Part shown: one piece after another, positions 57,079 to 64,000 of the stretch
Layout of the letters: every line of letters begins with the position of its first letter
How positions within the stretch are numbered: position 1 is the stretch's first letter
Source: Datura wrightii
Taxonomy: Eukaryota; Streptophyta; Magnoliopsida; Solanales; Solanaceae
NCBI GenBank assembly: GCA_035772735.1
Contig: JASDFA010000010.1
Location: 90,912,001 to 90,976,000 of the forward strand
DNA: 64,000 bases
Direction of reading: 5' to 3'
The notes under the pieces: generated by a model
Told to the model about the DNA's origin: nothing
The model's database searches: none
What the model saw: the letters and a program-made list of their open reading frames with translations, nothing else
Position numbers and translations under genes: made by a program

Positions 57079-58754
57079 TGATAACACTCAAACTCACACT
57101 TACTGACAAAGTATGAAGCGGTCGTTGTCAATAAAGAACCCAACTAAGAGGTTGCGTTTGAGTCCACAGGGAATAGGGTAATATCTAGACTAATGCCGGT
57201 AAGTGAACTTGTTGGTGAATTATCTCTAAATTGGGGGGTTTAAAGAAAACAATGTTAAAGCAAAGATTGTAATTGTGCTTTAAATCAAGATTTGAAAACA
57301 ACTAGGGTAAGTGTTCCCCATGGGTTCATAACTACTTGGAGTATACACACGTGATCAATCCCAATGCTTACTTGTAGAACTGATAACTAGGGTTCATCCA
57401 ACGACTGGTTCGTCCCTATTGGATGAGTATACTCAATCACCGGGTCAGGTCTTATGAGCGATTTCAAACTAACTGTTATCAATATATTCCAAATTTAAGC
57501 ACAACTCAAGTTAATACAATGATTATAAAACCAAGGCTTTATTGTAATTCTCTTTTCCTAATCTCTATTTCTCTAGGTTAAAGCAAATATATAATTTGGG
57601 TAAGTCCTAACATTGTACACCATTAATAAATGTTTAAATATGAAGAGAATACAATACAAGATTTTTTTCATTGGGTTTGAATCACCTTTTTCCAACCCTA
57701 ATTGTTAATCCGCCATGGTTTCCACAACCCCTAGTTGTGGAGTTTTTAGCCTCTCATGGTTGTAAGTTTGTAATTCTCATTCATACACAAGCACATAACT
57801 AAATACTTACAGCGACAATTGGATGGAAATCAGATTTGATTATCAAAGAACAACGTCAAGAATAATGTAGGAAATAAAGAATTTGATCCCAAGAATTGCT
57901 CCTCAAAACATGATAAAAATTCACAAAAATAACTATTCACACATTTGCTAACTCAATTATGTCCTTCTCTAACTAAAATAAAACATAAATGATATTTATA
58001 CAGACATTAGAAACCTTTTCCTAAGCTAACAGGGAGTTTTCCATATCTGGTGCCGACTGTGCCATGACTAGACCTACGACCCGTAGCAGGATTGTACGGG
58101 TCGAACCTTCTTTCTGTACGTTATTGGTTTCTACAGATTTGGTTAAGTGTTGGCATGCTAGTACGCCTCGTACCTTCATTCTATGAGTCGTACATTGCTT
58201 TTGGGGTTTGGTCCTGAGAACTTTGACATCTTCTAGAATTCTTGATGAGTGTTGTGATATAACTCGTACCTTCTTTCCATGATTCCTACTATCTATAGTG
58301 TCTGAAGTTCTGCCAAGTACTGAAAAAAATCTTTTTAAGTTCACCACAGCTCCTGGTATGATTTGTACATTGATGCCACGGTTCGTGAGTCCATCCGTAC
58401 TAGAAGTCTACCTTTGTGCAATTTAATCTGAATATTTCCACAACTGTAGTTATGGCTCACACCATCTTGGTACGGGTCGTACTGAGAGTCGTATATTTCC
58501 TTCTTCCCACTTCAGCCTTCTGATTTTCATCACGATTCTTATTACAGCTCGTACAATCAAAGTACGGCTTGTACTGAGACTGGTACTTTGGCTAATTTTC
58601 TGCATTTTAAGGCTTCTTTTGCACATCTTTGCTCCAACACTTATTTTTCCTTGAAATAAAAGTAAAAGTTCCCTATATCCATATAAACATACCTAAGTCC
58701 ATGCTATTTTCTCAGTTTTAAGCATTGAAAGTGTTGTAAACTCACCGCACATCA
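57079..58754 (-). repeat. D: solo LTR of the T1 family, inverted, inside H
   Basis: The plus strand reads TGATAACACTCAAAC at the left end and CACCGCACATCA at the right, so on the minus strand it is TGATGTGCGG...GTTATCA. Flanks GATAT (57074-57078) and AATAT (58755-58759) are a one-mismatch TSD. Pol reads PLDI on the left and RSFLGLTGYY-like sequence on the right, so the insertion interrupts H between RT palm and thumb. The part at 57100-57900 aligns with the T1 LTR (11745-10990) in reverse. GTACGGGTCGTAC-type motifs cluster at 58070-58570. Confidence 0.87.
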
Positions 58755-58759
58755 AATAT

Positions 58760-59417
58760 TAGGAGCTTCTTGGGTTTAACTGGTTACTACAGGGGGTTTG
58801 TTGAAGGATTTTCATTCATTGATGCACCGTGGACTAATTTGACCTAGAATAAGGTCATGTTTCAGCGGTTAGATGCTTGCGGGAAGAGTTTCTAAGCGTT
58901 AAAGACTCTACTCAATTTAGCCGCAGTATTGACCCTACTAGAGGGCACAGATGGGTTAGTTGTGTATTGTGATGCCTCTAGGGTTGGACTTGGTTGTATG
59001 TTTATGATACATGGTAAGGTCATAGCGTATGCCTCTAGATAGCTTAAGACTCATGAGAAGAATTACCCGATGTATGGCTTAGTGTTGGCAGTCGTGTTTG
59101 CTTTAAAGATTTGGACACACTACTTGTATGGGGTGCATGTCGATGTGTTCGCAGACCATAAGATCCTTCAGTATGTGTTCACTCAGAAGGACCTGAATTT
59201 GCAGCAAAGATGGCTAGAGTTTCTCAAAGGTTATGACATGAGTGTCCTTTATAATCTGGGCAAGGCCAATATAGTGGCATATGCTCTTAGCAGGCTATCC
59301 ATGGAGAGTGTGTCTCATGTTGAGGATAGGAGGAAGGAGTTAGCAAAAGATGTCCACATGCTCGGTCGTTTAAGGGTTCGCCTTACGGATTCAGTGGACG
59401 GTAGTGTGATTGTTTAG
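58760..59417 (+). pseudogene. H RT thumb and RNase H
   Basis: LTGYYRGFVEGFS (about 58775), then RNase H: VVYCDASRVGLG (58960), a TAG at 59040 at a glutamine position, a segment reading YGLVLAVVFALK where the family has a Glu in D-L-E-L, VDVFADHKILQYVF (59140), YNLGKANIVAYALSR (59250). The loss of the RNase H Glu suggests inactivity. Open from 59070 to 59417. Confidence 0.85.
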
Positions 59418-60901
59418 AATGGGTAAAAATATTCATTGGTGACCGAGTTCAAGGCTCGGAAAGATGAGGATCCTATCTTTGTAAAGTTGAAGGAAGTGGT
59501 CCAAAATCAGAAAGTGGAGGTTTTCTTCCAAGGGGGAGATGGTGTACTCCAATATCAGGATTATTTTTGTTCAGGGTGTTGATGACTTGAGAGAGCAGAT
59601 ATTGCATAATTCTCATGGCTCTTGATGCTCAATCAATTCACGTACCACCAAGATGTACTGTCACCTACGGGAATTCTGTTGGTGGAACGGCATGAAGAAG
59701 GACATAGCGGAGTTTGTGGCTAAGTGTCTGAATTGCAAACAAAAGAAGATTGAGCATCAAAGACCTAGGGCTATGCTTCAGGATATTAAAATTCCTGAAT
59801 GAAAGTGGGAAGAGATCAACATGGATTTCATTACAGGCTTGCCTTATACTTACTGATGGTATGACCCTATATGGGTGATTGTGGATAGGTTGACCAAATC
59901 AGCCCAATTTTGACCGATTAAAACTATCGATTCAGTTGAGGATTATGTCAGATTGCACATTCGCGAGTGGGTTCAAATGCATGGAGTTACTTTGCCCATC
60001 ATCTCATATAGGGGTACTCAGTTCACCTCTCAGTCTTAGAGATCATTTTAGAAGGGACTTGGTACTCAAGTGAAGCTTAGCACGACTTTTCACCTGCAAA
60101 CAGATGGTTAGGTCAAATCGGACAATTTAGACTCTTGAGGACATGTTGAGAGTGTGTGTAATCGATTTCAAGGGTAGTTGGGATAATCACTTGCCTCTCC
60201 TTGAATTTACTTACAATAGCAGTTACCACTCCAGCATTAAGATGGCTTCGTGTGAGGTTCTTTATGGACGGAGATGTAGATCGCCTATTAGAGGGTTTGA
60301 GGTAGGTAAAGCTACGTTGATAGGGCCAGATTCAGTTCATGAGGACATAGAGAAAGTTAGACTTATTAGGGAATGGCTAAAGACAGCTCAGAGTCGTCAG
60401 AATCTTATGTGGATGTTAGACGGAGAGAGCTTGAGTTTGAGGTTGATGATTGGGTGTTTCTGAAGGTTTCTCCCATAAAGGAAGTGATGAGGATCAGAAA
60501 GAAAGGAAGCTTAGTCCCCGATAAGTTGGACCTCATAGGATTCTGAGGCGAGTTGGCAAGGTGGCATATGAGTTGAAGCTACCGGTAGAGTTAGGTTTGG
60601 TACATCCAATTTCCTATGTATCTCTATTTAAGAAGTTCATTGGTGACTCGGCCTTAGTTGTTCCGGTGGTGAGCATAGGTGTGAAGGATAGCCTTACCTA
60701 TGAGGAGGTTCTAATTGAGATCCTTGATCGTCAGGTTCTGAAGTTGAGGCATAAGGAAGTAGGTTCAGTGAAGGTTTTGTGGAGGAATCAGCTGGTTGAG
60801 GGAGCTACGTAGAAAGCCGAAGCAGATATGATGATCAGATACCCGCATTTTTTCCCTTTCAGCTCAGGTCCAACATGAGGTATCAGTTTCCTCCTTAGTA
60901 C
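59418..60901 (+). pseudogene. H integrase and chromodomain-like tail
   Basis: Zinc region at about 59650-59760 (REFCWWNGMKKDIAEFVAKC). Core: [13 protein letters not shown] then TGA (about 59815-59856), WVIVDRLTKSAQF, and the second Asp site reading SYRGTQFTS (about 60005), so Asp is replaced by Tyr. The Glu region is frameshifted near 60110. 60143-60463 reads HLPLLEFTYNSSYHSSIKMASCEVLYGRRCRSPI. Tail: VAYELKLPVELGLVHPISYVSLFKKFIGDSALVV, EVLIEILDRQVLKLRHKEVGSVKVLWRN (60561-60812). Inactive. Confidence 0.86.
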
Positions 60902-61585
60902 TGATAACGTCCAAAATATATTTTTCACGCAAAGAATATACACGATCGAAGTATCAAAAAAAGTAATTAACTCAATGGGTGTCGGGGTTGAATCCCACAA
61001 GGACTAGTGACTGATAATTACAAGTGTCGGTTGATAAATTGAAATTCGCTTTCACCACTTAGAGTTAACATAAAAATAAATAAATTGGGGAAGGTTGGAA
61101 TTTGTAGTGGATTATATTTGGTAATTTGGTTAAATAAAATAGCAAAATCAGCAAGGTTGTCAACAAGAATGTGAAAGACTAGAGGTGTGGTGTAGATGAT
61201 ATACTAACTTAGATAGGGACATGCTAGGTCATCTTATAAGTTCAATTACAGTAAACAATCTCAGAAAGTGGGTAATTATAGATTTTCAGCCTTATAACTA
61301 ACTCTTACTAGAGTTTTATCAAACCTCTAGCCACTATTAGCTTAATCCGATCAGATTTGGATTAGTAGCTACACTAATTTCTAGCTATTAGCTACTAATT
61401 AGGAGTGAGAATGCAATTTTAGCTATTTATAGACCAATTTTACAATCTCTCATCCATACCCACCATTAAATTCTCTTTCAATACTTAATTATTCTTTTAC
61501 AAGCAACAATCAAGTAAAGAACAAATAGACCCATATCATAATCAATGGATGTTCCATTATAGTTTGAAAAGAATTTAACAGATTT
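60902..61585 (-). repeat. K: T-type LTR fragment, inverted
   Basis: Plus strand TGATAACGTCCAAAATATAT; on the minus strand it ends GACGTTATCA like T1 (CGTTATCA) and D (GTTATCA). The block GTTGAATCCCACAAGGAC corresponds to GAGTCCACAGGGA in D. It is more diverged than D is from T1. The LTR start is missing: at about 61585 it meets an H-type LTR piece. Confidence 0.6.
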
Positions 61586-61668
61586 AGTCGTTCTGCAACA
61601 TTTCTGCAGTTTCCCAGATTTTCTGAATTAAGTCTCAGATATTGATTTTGAGCTTTCGGGGCATTACA
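61586..61668 (-). repeat. Inverted 5' end of an H-family LTR
   Basis: On the minus strand it reads TGTAATGCCCCGAAAGC, then CAAAATCAATATCTGAGACTT and TGCAGAAATGTTGCAG, matching 53272-53350 of H. Only about 83 bp remain. The base to the right (61669) starts unrelated AT-rich DNA with no PPT, so 61668 is an outer LTR edge. Confidence 0.75.
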
Positions 61669-62667
61669 TTAAGGCGACATGATTTCTTTGATTGTCATAT
61701 TTAGTGGAAAAATCTCATTCTTTTTCTCAGAGATGCTATGTAAAACTTTTTTTCCCTACTCCTAAAGTCATCTGATACTATCATCATCATCTAAATTTTC
61801 ATAATATCAAATCCAGAAAACTTGATGTCAACTTTTTAGTTTCCTCTTTCTAAATCTAATAGTTCCTACAAATTTTTAAAATTGTTGAACGGATAGAAAG
61901 TTATACTCCTTAAAGATGTTTATCAAGAGAGTGTATTCCAAAAAAACACCTTCAAAATGTGAAAAATCTATAAATGCATATTATGAAAGAAACTACAGTA
62001 TTCATAAACTTCATTATTTTCATTTATTTTCATGGAAAGAACAATGAATCTGTCTCCAGTTATTAAATGAGAGATAAATATTTTATATATATGGTGTTGT
62101 ATAAATGATTAAATCAATATTCACTTAGATAGTATTATTATTAAGTAGTGTATGTTACTACTATTTGTAATATTATTCACTTTTTTAGTATTAAAAAAGA
62201 GAAGAACCAAATATTTATAAAGCAAATATACTTTTTTAAATTTCGGTATTTAGTTCTGAAGGTTACACTTTCACTTTCTCATGCCATCTTCTTGACCCTT
62301 CTACACCCTCTTGACCTTAATTTTTCTTTCAAGAAAAGTTCATTATCTCTATTTTTTATGGAAAAGTTCAGGGAGAGAGAAAAATAATTTAATTGCCTAC
62401 TACGAGTTTTAATTCCCAAGATGTTACTGTAGGAATATGTAATACGGGCACCTATTAGATTCATGAAAAGAAAGAGGAGCTTTAGGAACATATGAGAGTC
62501 AAGATTCAAAGAAGAGGAAAATTTTGGAGTAATTGTTATGTTATGTGTAACTAATCTAAGAAAACTAAATTTAGGCAATACAATATCAAACTGAATCAAT
62601 AGAATAATTATGCATAAGTGCAAAAAGTACAAATTATCATATGATCTAATTATGATGTTACAGAAAG
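61669..62667. other. AT-rich DNA, nothing recognised
   Basis: No gene, LTR or domain seen. ORFs at 62148-62387 (plus) and 62279-62701 (minus) have the K/F/I/L/S-rich composition expected by chance in AT-rich DNA. Confidence 0.5.
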
Positions 62668-64000
62668 CTTTCATTTTATAGCAACTTGATGAATCTAACA
62701 ATATCCAAATTCATCAAATATTATACTCATGGATTGTAAAGTAGAAACTCATTACTACATATAGAAAAATTAGTATTAAGATATAACATAGAATTCATAA
62801 TTAGAATAGTTAATATCATACTGTAAAAATATATATTCAATGCTATGAAAAAAGAAGAAGAAAAGAGAATTCATCTCACAAGTACTTCAAGCCTTCAATT
62901 GGAAAGGAGCTTGAATTCTGAAAAAATAATTGTTGTAGCACGAAAAAAATCTTGAAAAATATTTTATAATTATTAAAAAAAGTATACACTTTCTTTTGGT
63001 TTAATTCTGAATTAGAGTTTAGAGGGTAAGATTTAGTTTAAGAGTTAGTGTAGAGTTTTTTTTTTCATCTTTTTTATTGACATGGGATATTAATTCAATT
63101 ATGAATATTACGGATAATTTTTATTTTATAGAATTTGATGAATCTAACGATATCCAAGTATATCAAAATATTATACTAATGAATTGAAAAATAGAAATTC
63201 AACTCATTACTACATAAAGAAAATTAGTATTAAGAAAAAACATAGAATGCACATTTAGAAGAGTGAATATTATACTATAAAAAAAATATATTCAACGCTG
63301 TGAAAAAAGAAGAAGAAAAGAAAATTCATCTCACAAGTTTTTCAAGCCTTAAACTGGAAAGAAGTCTCAGTTCTCAAAAAATAATTCCCTGTAGCATGAA
63401 AATAAGATCTTGAAAAATATTTGTTATTTATTAAAAAATATAGTTTCTTTTGGTTTAATTCTGAACTTGAGTTTAGAGGGTAAGATTTACTTTAAGAGTT
63501 GGAGTAGCGAGATAATATGAAGACAAAGAGTGATCTAACATGAGGGATATAAAGTTTTTCTTTTCTCATCTTTTTATTGACATGGGATATTAATCTGTCC
63601 TTAGATCGAAAAAATTACCGGCATTACGTGAAGGAATCAAAGAGTGTTTTCATTGTTTAACATAAAAATATGTAAAGTCATGAAAAGAGAAAAGAGCAAA
63701 ATATTTAATATTTGTGAACTTTTTAAAGTAAAGAAAATGAGAAAATGGAAGACGATAGAGCAAAAACGGGAGAATTATGTTTATTTTTTCCAAAAGGTGC
63801 AATAAATAATTGATTGAGAAGAAAAAAATAAAAAATATAGAAAATTAGAGCCTTCAACTGGAAAGGAGCCTCAATCTAAAAAACAATTCCTGTAGCACGA
63901 AAAAAATCTTGAAAATTTTTATAGCAACATGATGAATCTAATAATATTCAAATTCCCCAAATATTATACTCATGGATTGTAAAATAAAAACTCATTATTA
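62668..64000. repeat. Diverged tandem duplication, three copies
   Basis: The marker GATGAATCTAA starts at 62688, 63137 and 63931. Copies 1 (62668 to about 63110) and 2 (about 63111-63600) share long blocks: TTATACT...ATGGATTG, CATAGAAT, a GAAAAAAGAAGAAGAAAAG run, CTTTTGGTTTAATTCTGAA and TTGACATGGGATATTAAT. Copy 3 (about 63845 to the window end) is preceded by about 245 bp without a match. Unit about 450 bp; identity by eye around 80%. Confidence 0.75.

Larger units (their letters stand above)
53272..60901 (+). mobile_element. H: gypsy element without 3' LTR
   Basis: 5' LTR (53272-55694), PBS, short gag, then a deletion joint into the end of protease, RT, RNase H, integrase and chromodomain-like tail. 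Solo LTR D interrupts it at 57079-58754. The interior stops at about 60901, where an inverted T-type LTR begins; no PPT or 3' LTR is found. Confidence 0.85.

Noticed and set aside
62279..62701. 140-codon minus-strand ORF
   Set aside because: It is in AT-rich DNA, with F/L/I/S/K-rich composition and no domain; an ORF of this length is expected by chance here.
1..64000. tRNA, rRNA or intact host gene
   Set aside because: I saw no cloverleaf with A/B boxes, no rRNA blocks and no intron-exon gene structure. The only tRNA-like strings are the PBS sites, which are complementary to tRNA ends.

Overview
The window is plant heterochromatin-like repeat DNA. It holds no intact host gene, rRNA, tRNA or CRISPR array. 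Almost every base up to about 61.7 kb belongs to LTR retrotransposons, or fragments of them, nested inside one another. Most are Ty3/gypsy elements with 2-3 kb LTRs, a primer-binding site matching initiator-Met tRNA (TGGTATCAGAGC), two gag zinc knuckles, and a pol ending in a chromodomain-like tail (RxVRKLRxK...VKVxWRN...ATWExE). Together these point to the Tekay/Del chromovirus lineage. A second LTR type (TGATG...GTTATCA, with a PPT context reading GTGGGGTGT) looks like a Tat/Athila-type element. The host is a eudicot, plausibly Solanaceae; this is an impression from repeat style, not proof.

Layout, with local labels. Bases 1-505 are the 3' tail of element T1, whose 3' LTR (506-908 and 10603-11745) is split by A1, a complete element at 909-10597 with 5-bp TSD GGCAG. 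T1 lies inside the pol tail of A2 (11746-12388). A2's 3' LTR (12389-15272 and 26496-26684) is split by B (15273-26495), and B's 5' LTR is split by C (16859-24186, TSD ATTTA). A2 in turn interrupts the 3' LTR of E (minus strand, 26685-30821). E is interrupted by F (minus strand, 30822 to about 47092), whose 3' LTR is split by G (32978-40888, TSD CCTTC). F's 5' LTR is cut off at about 47092, together with the missing half of E.

From 47093 to 52829 is older, AT-rich DNA. It holds the N-terminal piece of a hAT/TTF-type transposase-like protein (47337-47708) and a minus-strand LINE remnant (47724-50895) split by solo LTR A3 (48256-50625). A possible MITE and AT-rich sequence follow. A short LTR fragment (52830-53271) leads into element H (53272-60901), whose RT/RNase H junction carries an inverted solo LTR, D (57079-58754). 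H has no 3' LTR; it meets an inverted T-type LTR piece (K, 60902-61585) and an inverted H-type LTR start (61586-61668). Bases 61669-64000 are AT-rich, with a diverged tandem duplication of about 450 bp.

All gag-pol copies are broken by stops, frameshifts, lost catalytic residues or large deletions. The most interesting signals are non-coding. Two adjacent short stem-loops are kept about 380-470 bp from the LTR 3' end in five LTR groups, with at least one compensatory base-pair change. GC hairpins sit just upstream of the A1 LTR TATA box. In-frame stops fall mostly as TAG at conserved glutamine positions. A1 has nearly identical LTRs but a long-dead interior, which implies mobilisation in trans.
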